Shown: positions 25,170 to 34,093, numbered from the stretch's first letter. The stretch: DNA of 64,000 bases from JAZRUY01 sp045598845 (GCA_045598845.1 JAZRUY010000034.1:1-64000), one strand, 5' to 3'. Notes: a model not told the origin generated them from the sequence alone. Numbers and translations: made by a program.

Positions 25170-26370
25170 AATTAAATCCGGCATCGCGTTATCGCTGCTG
25201 TGCTCCCTTCTGCCGCTCGGCGGAGCCGGTATTCCGGATAAACTCCGGGATATGGCCGCGGCAGGTGACTCCAATGCCCAGGTTATTCTGGCCGGAAGAT
25301 ATTTCAACGGGGCTTCCGGTTATCCCGCGGATATAGATTTAGCGGTGTACTGGTACCGCCGCGCCGCCGCCGCCGGCAATTCTGATGCTCAATACGCCCT
25401 GGGAATTATTAACTTGAACGGCATCGGAATGGAACAGAACCGGGAAGAGGCCTGGAATCTGATTCGCGCCGCCGCCGCGACAGGTCACAATAAGGCAATG
25501 GTGATGGAAGCGGTATTGACCTTCAACGGTATTCCGCAGATAAAAGACGCCGATCCGGAATCGGCTCTGGATATGCTGGCTAGAAATCCGTCCAGAGAAG
25601 CAGGGATAACCTTTGCCGGCTTAGCCAGGCGCAACGGCAGTGATTCGGAAAAAGCTTTCGCCAGGCTGGATGATCTGGCCGGCAACAACGACCCTGACGG
25701 CGCGGCGGCTTTTTTGCTTTCCGAATATTACCGGGACGGATTCGGCTGCCGTATGTCGGATGAAAAAGAAGTTGAACTGCTGCGGATTGCGGCGGAAAAA
25801 AATCATTTAAAAGCCAAAATAAGATATGCTGAAATTCTGGATAACGGATTTAAGACGGAACCGGACCGCGAGAAAGCTCATCGTCTGCTTCAGGAATGCC
25901 GCGACAGCGGCAGCGCTGACGGAATAACCGCATGGGCCAGACATCTGCTTTACGGTTGTCCTGAACTTGATTCCCGTCCGGATGAGGCTTTCCGGATGCT
26001 GGAATCGGTGGTTGACAAAACACCGGAAAATCTTTTTTTACTCGGCAGATGCCATGAACTCGGCGCCGGTACCGGTGCGGATGCTGAAAAAGCCTATGAT
26101 TTTTACCGGAACGCCGCGGAAACCGGAAATCCGGATGCGCAATATGCCTGCGGCAGATGTCTGGAAAACGGTATAGGAACTGAACCTAACCGTGATTTGG
26201 CGGTGCTTATGTATCAGATGGCGGCGGAGCAGAAACATATTGAATCCATACGGGAACTGGGCAGAATAATCATTGAATCAGGTGAAAATATCGGCGAGGG
26301 ATTAAAATTGCTTAAATATGCCGCCGAAGCCGGTGACGCCAAGGCGCTGATGATGATAAATCAGCTTTGA
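25147..26370 (+). CDS. Secreted Sel1-like repeat protein
   Basis: This is a 407-residue protein. TTG 25147 was chosen because it gives M-K-K-C-A-N followed by a hydrophobic stretch (about residues 13-30), a likely signal peptide; ORF sequence further upstream is antisense-like and overlaps lpxD. The rest consists of about ten Sel1-type helical repeats with the pattern A-x-x-W/Y-Y-R-x-A-A-x-x-G-x-x-x-A-Q-Y-x-L-G, for example VYWYRRAAAAGNSDAQYALG and DFYRNAAETGNPDAQYACG. Such repeats mediate protein contacts. It overlaps lpxD by 23 bases and its stop overlaps recF (opposite strand) by 10. Partner unknown. Confidence 0.8.
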   Translation: MKKCANSKIKSGIALSLLCSLLPLGGAGIPDKLRDMAAAGDSNAQVILAGRYFNGASGYPADIDLAVYWYRRAAAAGNSDAQYALGIINLNGIGMEQNREEAWNLIRAAAATGHNKAMVMEAVLTFNGIPQIKDADPESALDMLARNPSREAGITFAGLARRNGSDSEKAFARLDDLAGNNDPDGAAAFLLSEYYRDGFGCRMSDEKEVELLRIAAEKNHLKAKIRYAEILDNGFKTEPDREKAHRLLQECRDSGSADGITAWARHLLYGCPELDSRPDEAFRMLESVVDKTPENLFLLGRCHELGAGTGADAEKAYDFYRNAAETGNPDAQYACGRCLENGIGTEPNRDLAVLMYQMAAEQKHIESIRELGRIIIESGENIGEGLKLLKYAAEAGDAKALMMINQL

Positions 26371-27407
26371 TAGACGGATAAATCGATTTGTTGAGCCCCG
26401 TTCAATTCTTCATCCGGAAACTCGGTGAAAGTATAAAAGCATTGATCCGCGGATGATATATTTTCAAAAAACAACCGGCGGTTACGGCGGTCAAGTTCAC
26501 ATGTAACATCGTCAATAAGCACTGCCGTACGCTGTCCTGAACCCGATTTAACCAGTTTGAATTCCGCTATACGGCTGAAAAGAGCGATAAGTCTTTTCTG
26601 ACCGTTGGATCCGAAACTACGCAGTATTCTGCCGTCAAGACAAAAATCAAAATCATCCTGATGCGGTCCGTATGACGTATGCCCCCTCAATGCGTCTCTG
26701 GTTCTGGAATTTTCCAGAAGTTTTATTATTTCGTCCTTACTTTTTTCAGCCGGTCCTGAATAACGGATATCGAATTTACCCCAGTCCGGCGGAATCATAT
26801 CTTTGATATAATCTGTAACTTCAGCAGCGGCTTTGATTCGTCGTCTGCATATTTCCGGGGCATAATCAGCCATTACATTTTCAAAAATATCCAAAGCGGC
26901 AGGTGAATTCGATTTAAGCGCGCAATTACGCTGCTTTACGGCCCGTGTGTACTCCGAAAGCATATTGAAATACCTTAAATCAACCGCGGATATCAGTATA
27001 TCGAAAAACCGGCGGCGGAAACAGGCGCTGCCGCCGGTGATATTGATATCTTCCGGAGAAAAAGCGACTGTGCGGAATTCACGGATGAAATCGCTGGACT
27101 TTAAAATTCTTCCGCCGTTTATAAACAATTCTCTGCGGTCATGGTGCTGGATTAAAGCGATTTTCTCACGGATTCCTGTATCCATTTCCGCGGATACTGA
27201 AAAACCGGCTGTTCCGCACCGTATCATTTCTTTCCACTGTGACCCCCGGAAACTGCGCAGAATACTGAGCATGCTTATTGCTTCCAGCATATTGCTTTTA
27301 CCGCTGCCGTTACGACCGGTAAAAATAACCGTCTGACCGGTAAATAAAAACTCGCCTTTTTCAATATTCCTGAAATCGGCGAGTTGTATTTTTGTCAGCA
27401 GAGGCAT
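26361..27407 (-). CDS. recF: DNA replication and repair protein RecF
   Basis: The 348-residue SMC-like ATPase begins TKIQLADFRNIEKGEF, with Walker A FTGRNGSGKSNMLEAI, the typical LSILRSFRG, the signature region SFGSNGQKRLIALFSRIAEF and Walker B TAVLIDDVTCELD. RecF helps load RecA at gaps. It follows dnaN by 14 bases on the same strand, as in the classical dnaA-dnaN-recF group, but dnaA is absent here. No strong ribosome site is visible. Confidence 0.95.
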   Translation of the reverse strand: MPLLTKIQLADFRNIEKGEFLFTGQTVIFTGRNGSGKSNMLEAISMLSILRSFRGSQWKEMIRCGTAGFSVSAEMDTGIREKIALIQHHDRRELFINGGRILKSSDFIREFRTVAFSPEDINITGGSACFRRRFFDILISAVDLRYFNMLSEYTRAVKQRNCALKSNSPAALDIFENVMADYAPEICRRRIKAAAEVTDYIKDMIPPDWGKFDIRYSGPAEKSKDEIIKLLENSRTRDALRGHTSYGPHQDDFDFCLDGRILRSFGSNGQKRLIALFSRIAEFKLVKSGSGQRTAVLIDDVTCELDRRNRRLFFENISSADQCFYTFTEFPDEELNGAQQIDLSVYQS

Positions 27408-27421
27408 TAAAAAACGTAAAA

Positions 27422-28516
27422 TTATGCTTTCGTATTGCGGATCGGCATGATAATGTAGAGAAAGCCTTCGTTGCCTTCAAACGCCATCGGCATAACCGAA
27501 TCGTTCATCTTTATTTTCAAAGTGTCGAAATCCACATTGCGCAGGGGATCGGATAGAAACACCGGATTATACAAAGCGCTGAAATCATTTCCCTGATAAT
27601 TCAGTTCCATAATTTCATCCGCTTCACCTACATCCTGACTGAAAGCGTGCAACCCCAGACTGCCGGATGAAAATTTAACATTGATATAAGATTCTGCGGA
27701 AAGAACCATGGAAACCGTAGATATCTTTTTCAAAAAATCAGCGGAGGATATTTCCGCTTCATCCTTGAATGAAGTGGGGATAACCTGACGGTAATTAGGA
27801 TAATTTCCTTCAATAAGCCTGGAAACAAGCACAAATCCGGAAGATTTTACCATGCAGCCGCGGTCTGAAAAAGCAATTTCAACTGTTTCATCACCTTCAA
27901 GCATGCGTTTGAGTTCATTGGCGGCTTTCAGCGGTACAACCGCATCGCCTTCTCCGTCGCATGCTTCAGCCGTTTTTTCATAAACCGCCATTCTTTTACC
28001 GTCGGTGCCGACCATCGTCAGCAGCCCGTCATGCACGCTGATAAGAATACCGGTAAGCACTTTACGGGAATCATCCGCTGAAACGGCATAATAAACACCG
28101 GACAGCATCCGTTTAAGCTCCGATGATTTTATTTTAATGTTTCTCAGCACCTTAAAATCCTCCGCCTCGGGAAATTCCGACGCCTGCATGCCGCGCAGTA
28201 CGAATTTACCGTTGCCGCACTCGAATTTAAGGTTATCATTTTCATCCGCGTAAAAATCTATTTTATCCGCGCTGAAGCAACCGATTAAACCGGACAATTT
28301 TTTAGCCGGAACAGTAGTTTTACCGCTTTCCGAAACTTCCGCTTCCAATTCAGTGGACATCCGCAGTTCCAAATCGGTGGAGGTAAGTTTAAGTTTTCCG
28401 TCCTCCGCTTCAATCAGCACATTGCTGAGAATCGGTATCTGTGATCTCGAGCCAGCCGCCACACCGATCTTCTGCATTGCTTTCTGAAGTTTCTCACGCT
28501 GAATTGAGAATTTCAT
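27422..28516 (-). CDS. dnaN: DNA polymerase III sliding clamp (beta subunit)
   Basis: This 364-residue protein has the three-domain clamp layout. It starts MKFSIQREKLQKAMQKIGVA and contains PILSNVLIEAEDGKLKLTST and DGKRMAVYEK, and it ends MPIRNTK, near the canonical MPMRL tail that lines the hydrophobic partner pocket. AAGGAGGAG lies 6 bases before ATG 28516. An extended -10 promoter element lies at 28596-28604. It is the first gene of dnaN-recF and reads away from the AT-rich region. Confidence 0.97.
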   Translation of the reverse strand: MKFSIQREKLQKAMQKIGVAAGSRSQIPILSNVLIEAEDGKLKLTSTDLELRMSTELEAEVSESGKTTVPAKKLSGLIGCFSADKIDFYADENDNLKFECGNGKFVLRGMQASEFPEAEDFKVLRNIKIKSSELKRMLSGVYYAVSADDSRKVLTGILISVHDGLLTMVGTDGKRMAVYEKTAEACDGEGDAVVPLKAANELKRMLEGDETVEIAFSDRGCMVKSSGFVLVSRLIEGNYPNYRQVIPTSFKDEAEISSADFLKKISTVSMVLSAESYINVKFSSGSLGLHAFSQDVGEADEIMELNYQGNDFSALYNPVFLSDPLRNVDFDTLKIKMNDSVMPMAFEGNEGFLYIIMPIRNTKA

Positions 28517-28595
28517 TTTTACTCCTCCTTCAATAATTAAGAATTTTAACTGTAATTTACATCAAAACCGGTAAAAAACAATTCTTTTTAAACAG

Positions 28596-28604
28596 ATTAT
28601 ACCA
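28596..28604 (-). promoter_or_regulatory. Extended -10 promoter element for dnaN
   Basis: On the minus strand the sequence is TGGTATAAT, a consensus -10 with the TGN extension. No matching -35 is evident. It lies 80 bases upstream of dnaN. Confidence 0.55.
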
Positions 28605-28888
28605 AATAAATCTTATATCCGCTTTCCGATGTTATGCCTTTATGACGCGTTTACTGTGTTTTTCTTTTTAAATTCAAATTAAATTTAAGTAGTAACAGAC
28701 CGCTTGAATATTTGTTTATAAACACATAACGTTCTTAAATACAACATTTTATAAATTATATTCTCTGTTAATAATTATGTTCTTTTTTGTATTAATCGCG
28801 GTTGAAGAATCTGTCTTCATACATTTCAACAGTTTATTAACCGCCTGTTAACTGATCTGTTAAGTAAATACCGTTCCGTTTACGGATA

Positions 28889-28917
28889 TTGACTTTATAC
28901 CCCGGTAACAATATAGT
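28889..28917 (+). promoter_or_regulatory. Sigma-70 promoter for gmhA-uppS-cdsA
   Basis: TTGACT (28889-28894) and TATAGT (28912-28917) are separated by exactly 17 bases, 58 bases before the gmhA start. Confidence 0.7.
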
Positions 28918-28974
28918 ATATCATTATGAAACATTATTACAGACGGACGGATTTTCTTGCACCGGGGATAACTT

Positions 28975-29625
28975 ATGCCGGATGAACGGGAATATTTACT
29001 GAAGAACGGGTTTCTCGATGACTCTTTCTTTGCCGATGAGCATTTTTTTTCCGTAATCGCCGAGGCGGTATCATGTTTCAAAAGCGGCGGTACGCTGTTT
29101 GTCTGCGGAAACGGAGGCAGTGCCGCTGATGCGGATCATATTTGCGGTGAATTATTGAAGGGATTTATGCTGCGCCGCGGTCTCAGTGAATCCGAGCAGT
29201 CTGAATTCCGCCGCGTTTTCGGAGAGGAAGGACGCGAGATAGCGTCTAAATTACAGGGCGGTATCCGGGCGGTATCCTTGTTGAGTCATCCGGGATTTAC
29301 CAGTGCTTTTCTTAATGATGTTGACGGCGAATTGAGTTTCGCCCAGCAGCTTTGGGCTTTGGGGCGCCGCGGTGATATGCTGATGGGCATCAGCACCGGA
29401 GGCGGCGCTGAAAATGTTAAAAAAGCGCTGATCACCGCTAAGATCATGGGGATAAAAACCGTATTGCTGACCGGTAACCGTCACGGTGAATGTGAAAAGT
29501 ATTCTGATACTGTGCTAAGGGTTCCTGATTCCAGAACTTATAAAATTCAGGAGTCCCATATAAAGATGTATCATGCGTTTTGCGCCGCGGTAGAATATGC
29601 CATGTACGGAAATGAATTATCATGA
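28975..29625 (+). CDS. gmhA: Phosphoheptose isomerase (SIS domain)
   Basis: The 216-residue SIS-domain protein has FVCGNGGSAADADHICGEL near residue 42 and a C-terminal IQESHIKMYH, keeping the Gln and His that are catalytic in E. coli GmhA (IQEIHIKxxH). The Glu in the GEL segment also matches. GmhA converts sedoheptulose-7-phosphate to D-glycero-D-manno-heptose-7-phosphate for LPS inner core. It is longer than E. coli GmhA (192) because of a charged insert (about residues 75-100). hldD at 46.8 kb supports a heptose pathway. DiaA, a GmhA-like DnaA regulator, is the alternative but normally lacks the catalytic residues. Confidence 0.85.
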   Translation: MPDEREYLLKNGFLDDSFFADEHFFSVIAEAVSCFKSGGTLFVCGNGGSAADADHICGELLKGFMLRRGLSESEQSEFRRVFGEEGREIASKLQGGIRAVSLLSHPGFTSAFLNDVDGELSFAQQLWALGRRGDMLMGISTGGGAENVKKALITAKIMGIKTVLLTGNRHGECEKYSDTVLRVPDSRTYKIQESHIKMYHAFCAAVEYAMYGNELS

Positions 29626-30311
29626 GTGATTTACAGTCTGTTCCGAATCATGTTGCTATTATTATGGACGGTAACGGGCGCTGGGCGGAGCGTCGCGGTC
29701 TTCCCCGGGTTGAAGGACACCGTAAGGGAGCGGAGCGGGTTTCCGATATTATGCGTGCCGCAAAATCAGCCGGAGTGAAATATCTCACTTTATACGCTTT
29801 CAGTACTGAAAACTGGAAACGGAGTCCTGCCGAAGTGGCCGCTCTGATGAATTTGCTCAGTGATTTTCTTGATGAGAAGTTACCGGAACTGCAGCGTGAA
29901 AATGTCAGATTGAACGCGATAGGCAGGCTGGATAAACTTCCAGCTTATAAAAAATTGCTGAAAGTAATGGAATTAACTTCCGGTAACACTTCCGGGGTAC
30001 TGAATCTGGCTTTGAATTACGGCGGCCGCGCGGAAATAACCGATGCGGTGAATAAAATAATCGCATCAGGAAAACGCAATATAAGCGAAGATGATTTTCA
30101 CCGCTATCTTTATTCTCCGGATATTCCGGATCCGGATCTGCTTATCCGCACCAGCGGTGAAATGCGGATAAGCAACTTTCTGCTTTGGGAACTGTCTTAT
30201 TCGGAAATTTATGTCACCGATGTTTTGTGGCCGGATTTCGATGCCGCCGAGTTTCAGGCGGCGTTATCCGATTACAGCGGTCGCGACCGGCGGTTCGGCG
30301 GAAGAAAATAA
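29622..30311 (+). CDS. uppS: Undecaprenyl diphosphate synthase
   Basis: This 229-residue cis-prenyltransferase makes the C55 lipid carrier from FPP and IPP. Signatures are HVAIIMDGNGRWAERRGLPR (Mg-binding Asp), GHRKGAE, LYAFSTENWKRS, NLALNYGGRAEI and RTSGEMRISNFLLWELSYSE. It overlaps the gmhA stop by 4 bases and is followed by cdsA 21 bases later, the usual uppS-cdsA order. Confidence 0.97.
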   Translation: MSDLQSVPNHVAIIMDGNGRWAERRGLPRVEGHRKGAERVSDIMRAAKSAGVKYLTLYAFSTENWKRSPAEVAALMNLLSDFLDEKLPELQRENVRLNAIGRLDKLPAYKKLLKVMELTSGNTSGVLNLALNYGGRAEITDAVNKIIASGKRNISEDDFHRYLYSPDIPDPDLLIRTSGEMRISNFLLWELSYSEIYVTDVLWPDFDAAEFQAALSDYSGRDRRFGGRK

Positions 30312-30332
30312 CGAAAAAATAACGGTCATATT

Positions 30333-31208
30333 ATGTTAAAATCACGGATTATAAGTTTTCCGCTGCTGATTGCGGCTTTTGCTTTGATGCTGTACTACTG
30401 GCAGTACGGGATATTCGTTATTTCTGTCACAGGAATCATTTGCGCCGGATTACTTGCCCGTGAATTATCCGTTATTTTTTCCGCGCTGGGAATGCCTTGC
30501 CGCAGTAAGATAACGATAGCGGAATCAGTTTGCGCTTCCGTTATTTGTATGTCAGAATCGTTTCATTTCGCCTTGGCTTCATCAACAGTATTCATTATAT
30601 TCATTAATTCTTTCTTCGCGGTTGAGTTGCTTGCATTGGCGGTGCTGATTTTCCTGGAATTTTATGAAACGGTTAAACCGGTTTTCGTCTATGATAAAAT
30701 CACGGCGGTGAAATCCAGGCTGGTCTCCTGCGGGATATCCGTTTTCGTAGTTTTAATAATTCTTCCCATGGCATTGCTGTTGTTACGCCCGGCGCGCTAT
30801 ATGATGTTTTTTATCGTTGCCACTAAAACGATGGATACCGGAGGTTATATCTTCGGGATGCTGAGTTCTTATCTTCCCGGCGGTAATCATAAAATCGCTC
30901 CGGCGGTGAGTCCGAAAAAGTCCTGGGAAGGTTTTGCCGGCGGTTTGCTGCTCAACGCGGCGGCGGTATATCTGATGTGGAAGTACGCTTTTCCTTCCGC
31001 TTCGCTGGTTTTTTCCGTAATTTCAGGTATAATTCTCGGTATCGGCAGTTTCTTCGGCGATTTGACGGAATCAGGGGTGAAGCGGGCCGCCGGCATCAAG
31101 GATTCCGGCAATCTGCTCCCCGGCATGGGCGGGGTATTCGATGTACTGGACAGTTTTATTTATAACGGCTGGATTTTCGTGATTCTATCGGCGATATTCG
31201 GATTTTAA
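30333..31208 (+). CDS. cdsA: Phosphatidate cytidylyltransferase
   Basis: The 291-residue membrane protein has about eight hydrophobic segments and makes CDP-diacylglycerol. The C-terminal signature region reads SGVKRAAGIKDSG followed by LLPGMGGVFDVLDSF. This matches the CDP-DAG synthase pattern but has Met and Val where many members have His and Arg (PGHGGxxDRxD). SPKKSWEGFAGG precedes it. It is co-transcribed with uppS. Confidence 0.93.
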   Translation: MLKSRIISFPLLIAAFALMLYYWQYGIFVISVTGIICAGLLARELSVIFSALGMPCRSKITIAESVCASVICMSESFHFALASSTVFIIFINSFFAVELLALAVLIFLEFYETVKPVFVYDKITAVKSRLVSCGISVFVVLIILPMALLLLRPARYMMFFIVATKTMDTGGYIFGMLSSYLPGGNHKIAPAVSPKKSWEGFAGGLLLNAAAVYLMWKYAFPSASLVFSVISGIILGIGSFFGDLTESGVKRAAGIKDSGNLLPGMGGVFDVLDSFIYNGWIFVILSAIFGF

Positions 31209-31263
31209 TGTATTTTTACCGTTTGTAAATGTTTATGGCACAGTTAACGGGAGTCAGCGTGTT

Positions 31264-31752
31264 ATGGAAGAAAAAATAATTGCTCTTCTGAGTGAAAATG
31301 CCAGGATGGGGATGGATGAACTGGCGGCCCGGGCGGGCACAACGGAAAAAAACGCCGCGAAAATCATTGCCGGATTGGAAAAGCGCGGAGTTATCTGCGG
31401 TTATACCGCGATTCTGAATGAAGATGAACTGGCCAAGTCCGACCGTATTGTGAAAGCGCTTATCGAAGTGAAAATAACTCCGCGGCGCGACGGCGGTTTT
31501 GATTCCGTGGCCCGCCGTATCGCCCGTTTCCCTGAAGTTACGGATGTGCTGCTCATTTCCGGCGGATTTGATTTGCTGCTCACGGTAGAGGGACGCTCTT
31601 TGCAGGAGGTGGCGTCTTTCGTGGCGGCCAAACTTTCCACTATTGACGGTGTTATTTCCTGTAACACCGGTTTTATGCTGAAAAAATATAAGGAATCCGG
31701 CAGGATAATGCAATGCGATGAAGATTATGAAAGACTCAAAGTCACCCCGTAA
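31264..31752 (+). CDS. Lrp/AsnC-family transcriptional regulator
   Basis: The 162-residue protein has an N-terminal winged helix (MEEKIIALLSENARMGMDEL, GLEKRGVICGYTAILN) and a C-terminal effector/oligomerisation domain with the alpha-beta pattern around FPEVTDVLLISGGFDLLLTV. Such proteins sense amino acids. It overlaps the following class I/II aminotransferase gene by 35 bases, an arrangement like the alanine-responsive AlaR-AlaT pair of Bacillus, so the aminotransferase is its likely target. Confidence 0.88.
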   Translation: MEEKIIALLSENARMGMDELAARAGTTEKNAAKIIAGLEKRGVICGYTAILNEDELAKSDRIVKALIEVKITPRRDGGFDSVARRIARFPEVTDVLLISGGFDLLLTVEGRSLQEVASFVAAKLSTIDGVISCNTGFMLKKYKESGRIMQCDEDYERLKVTP

Positions 31753-32908
31753 AAGTTATGTCGCCGCCAATATCGCCGGGTTGAAGAAAAGCGGAATCCG
31801 CGAATTCTTCGACTTGGTCAGCACCATGGACGATGTGGTGAGTCTCGGTGTCGGCGAGCCGGATTTCGTTACCCCGTGGGTTATCCGCGAAAGCGGAATT
31901 TTCTCTTTGGAAAAAGGGCATACCGGTTATACCTCCAATTTAGGTATGCCGGCGCTGCGGCAGGAAATCTGCCGGTATGTGGCTTCCGGATATCATGTTG
32001 AGTACAATTGGAAAAATGAATGTCTGGTCACTATCGGGGTAAGCGAGGCGCTGGATATCGCGATGCGGGCTCTGCTGGAGCCTGGTGACGAGGTGCTTTA
32101 TACGGAGCCGTGCTTTGTTTCTTATCCGGCCGAAGTGATTATGGCCCGCGGCGTTCCTGTTCCGGTGCCGACTTTCAGCCGCGACGGATTCGCTTTGGAT
32201 CCCGGCGAGCTGGAAAAGCGGATAACTCCGAAAACCAAGCTCCTGTTACTGAATTTTCCCTGTAATCCCACCGGCGCGGAAATGCCGAAAGACAAACTTA
32301 AGCAGGTGGCCGCGCTGGCGGTAAAATACGATTTGGCGGTGATTACGGATGAAATTTATTCCGAATTGCTTTACGATGGCAAACATACTTCGATTGCTTC
32401 GCTGCCCGGTATGCGGGAGCGGACGGTTTTTCTGCACGGATTTTCCAAGGCTTTCGCCATGACCGGCTGGCGCATCGGTTATGCCTGCGGTCCAAGCGAA
32501 ATCATCGATGCGATGATGAAAATACACCAGTATGCCATCATGTGCGCTCCCACCACTGCGCAGGAGGCGGCGCTGGAGGCTTTGCGCGGCGGCACCCGCG
32601 AGATGGAACGGATGCGGGCAAGTTATATGGAGCGGCGCAATATCATTGTATCCGGATTCAACCGTATCGGTCTTCCGTGCCTGATGCCCAAAGGCGCATT
32701 CTATGCGTTTCCTTCTATTGCCGGCACCGGCCTGAGTTCGGTGGATTTCGCCGGAAAATTGCTTAAAAGCGAGCGGGTGGCGGTGGTTCCCGGCAGTGCC
32801 TTCGGAGCCAGCGGCGAGGGATTTGTAAGGTGCAGTTATGCCGCCGGCATTGCGGAAATCCGTGAAGCGCTGGTGCGCATCGAGCGTTTTTTAAGTCGTC
32901 TTGCGTAA
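31718..32908 (+). CDS. Class I/II PLP-dependent aminotransferase
   Basis: The 396-residue fold-type I aminotransferase shows VVSLGVGEPDF, HTGYTSNLGMPALR, VTIGVSEALDIAMRALLEPG, NFPCNPTGAEM, ITDEIYSELLYDG, the PLP-lysine segment HGFSKAFAMTGWRIGY and VRCSYA (substrate-carboxylate Arg). It is closest to AlaT/AspC/PatA-like enzymes; the exact substrate cannot be read. ATG 31718 or 31727 both overlap the regulator gene. Tight coupling to an Lrp/AsnC gene favours amino-acid catabolism or alanine synthesis. Confidence 0.88.
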   Translation: MKIMKDSKSPRKSYVAANIAGLKKSGIREFFDLVSTMDDVVSLGVGEPDFVTPWVIRESGIFSLEKGHTGYTSNLGMPALRQEICRYVASGYHVEYNWKNECLVTIGVSEALDIAMRALLEPGDEVLYTEPCFVSYPAEVIMARGVPVPVPTFSRDGFALDPGELEKRITPKTKLLLLNFPCNPTGAEMPKDKLKQVAALAVKYDLAVITDEIYSELLYDGKHTSIASLPGMRERTVFLHGFSKAFAMTGWRIGYACGPSEIIDAMMKIHQYAIMCAPTTAQEAALEALRGGTREMERMRASYMERRNIIVSGFNRIGLPCLMPKGAFYAFPSIAGTGLSSVDFAGKLLKSERVAVVPGSAFGASGEGFVRCSYAAGIAEIREALVRIERFLSRLA

Positions 32909-33563
32909 GTTTATCGTAAAATATTTTCTGATACTTTCCGTTCCGGCGGCAGTGTTTTTCCCTTTGCGCGCCGATGTTTATCTTCCGGCATCTGCCGCCG
33001 CTGTTTCATCCGTTGCGGATTGCGGCGGAGCGGTTTTCCGCCGCGCCTGCCGGATTAACGGAATTCCGCTTGAACTGGAAGTCTATTCCGTTAAATCCGC
33101 TCTGGCGGATTTTCTTACCCGCCTGACCTGCCGTTTCCCTGCCGCATCGGTCTGCGGTTTCGGCAACGGCGCCCGGGTGGAAATATCTTCCGGAAACTCA
33201 TTGGAGCGCCTGCTGGTAATTTCCTGCGGCGATGACCGTCCGCTGACGGTTTTCCGCACTGTTCTGCCTCCTGATGCCGTCTCAGCGGAACCGGTCTGGA
33301 GCAAGGACTTGCCGCGGTTGCCGGCCGGAGCCGCTCCTTTGCAGGTGCTGGAATTCTCCGGCGGCACTGTCTGCGGTATGTTTTCTATAAACGGGGATGC
33401 CGGGCCGGTGTTCCGCGTTTCCGACTCCGGACTGCGGTCGGCCGGCTGGATTCCGGCGGCCGATTCGGAAGATTCCGGCGGTATGTACCGCCGCGGCGAT
33501 GAGCTTCTGCAAACGGAATTTTCAAGTTCCGGAATCGGAACTTACTGCTTGTACCGGAGATGA
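32901..33563 (+). CDS. Secreted protein of unknown function
   Basis: The 220-residue protein begins at TTG 32901 (M-R-K-F-I-V-K-Y), overlapping the aminotransferase stop by 8 bases, and has a clear signal peptide (about residues 1-24, ending LRADVYL). The mature part contains three to five Cys (for example SVADCGG and RRACRING) that could form disulfides. I recognise no domain. It ends with YCLYRR. Coding status is supported by length, signal peptide and GC-rich codon use like its neighbours. Confidence 0.7.
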   Translation: MRKFIVKYFLILSVPAAVFFPLRADVYLPASAAAVSSVADCGGAVFRRACRINGIPLELEVYSVKSALADFLTRLTCRFPAASVCGFGNGARVEISSGNSLERLLVISCGDDRPLTVFRTVLPPDAVSAEPVWSKDLPRLPAGAAPLQVLEFSGGTVCGMFSINGDAGPVFRVSDSGLRSAGWIPAADSEDSGGMYRRGDELLQTEFSSSGIGTYCLYRR

Positions 33564-33586
33564 ATTTTTCGGATTGACGGCTGCCG

Positions 33587-34093
33587 TCAGTAAATATATC
33601 CGTACATCAGGGATGCCAGTTCTTCGTTCAGTTCTTCCGCATCTTCAGCCGCATTGTAGTAGTAATCCGCCAGAGTCAGGACTATATCGGAAACAGTGAA
33701 TAAATTTTCATCCTGGTTATCAGCGGCGGTTTCATTTCCGCTGCCGATATCCCACCGTTCCAGCACTTCGTCCAGCTCCGCGGCGAGCGCTTCGTCCGCG
33801 GAATATATTTCACTCGTCTCCTCCGGCAAATATTCCTCAAGACCGTAAATCCCGGTTTCGGATGCCGTATAAAATGTTGTTTCCGAAGCGGGAGATTCCG
33901 CCGGAATGAATCTTTCCGTTGTCCACATCAGCGCGGCGCACAATACCGCCGCCGCGGCGATCCATTTCGGCGCGGCGGTCATACGCCGGCCCAGCCTGAT
34001 TGCCGCGGCTTTTTTTCCGGCGGCCGCCAGGATGCGCGCCTCCGTTTCCGCCGGAATTACCGCAATCTGTTTTTCATTCGGAAAGTTATTCAT
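33587..34093 (-). CDS. Membrane protein coupled to ECF sigma factor, probable anti-sigma
   Basis: The 168-residue protein has one membrane helix (about residues 43-60, WIAAAAVLCAALMW) after a cytoplasmic N-terminus, and a strongly acidic C-terminal part. Its start overlaps the sigma gene stop by 4 bases, the typical position of a cognate anti-sigma factor. No zinc-binding anti-sigma motif is seen in the short N-terminal part, so the inhibitory role is inferred from context only. Confidence 0.65.
   Translation of the reverse strand: MNNFPNEKQIAVIPAETEARILAAAGKKAAAIRLGRRMTAAPKWIAAAAVLCAALMWTTERFIPAESPASETTFYTASETGIYGLEEYLPEETSEIYSADEALAAELDEVLERWDIGSGNETAADNQDENLFTVSDIVLTLADYYYNAAEDAEELNEELASLMYGYIY

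Larger units (their letters stand above)
28517..28974 (+). other. AT-rich divergent intergenic region, candidate replication origin
   Basis: This 458-base stretch has no credible gene and is far more AT-rich than the genome around it. It lies between dnaN (minus) and gmhA (plus). It contains the 12-base palindrome TGTTTATAAACA (28713-28724), each half one mismatch from the DnaA-box consensus TTATNCACA. CTGTTAA occurs at 28765, 28845 and 28857, and GCGGTT (28798-28803) pairs with AACCGC (28839-28844). T-rich runs could serve as an unwinding element. Promoters for both flanking genes lie at its edges. I see no exact TTATCCACA box. Confidence 0.45.

Noticed and set aside
25147..25200. Frameshift joining lpxD and the Sel1-repeat protein
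   Set aside because: The TTG at 25147 gives a normal signal peptide for the second protein and lpxD ends with its usual helical tail, so two overlapping genes explain the data.
28517..28974. tRNA or other structured RNA gene next to dnaN
   Set aside because: No cloverleaf, T-loop GGTTC pattern or conserved RNA core could be found; the region is simply AT-rich with short inverted repeats.
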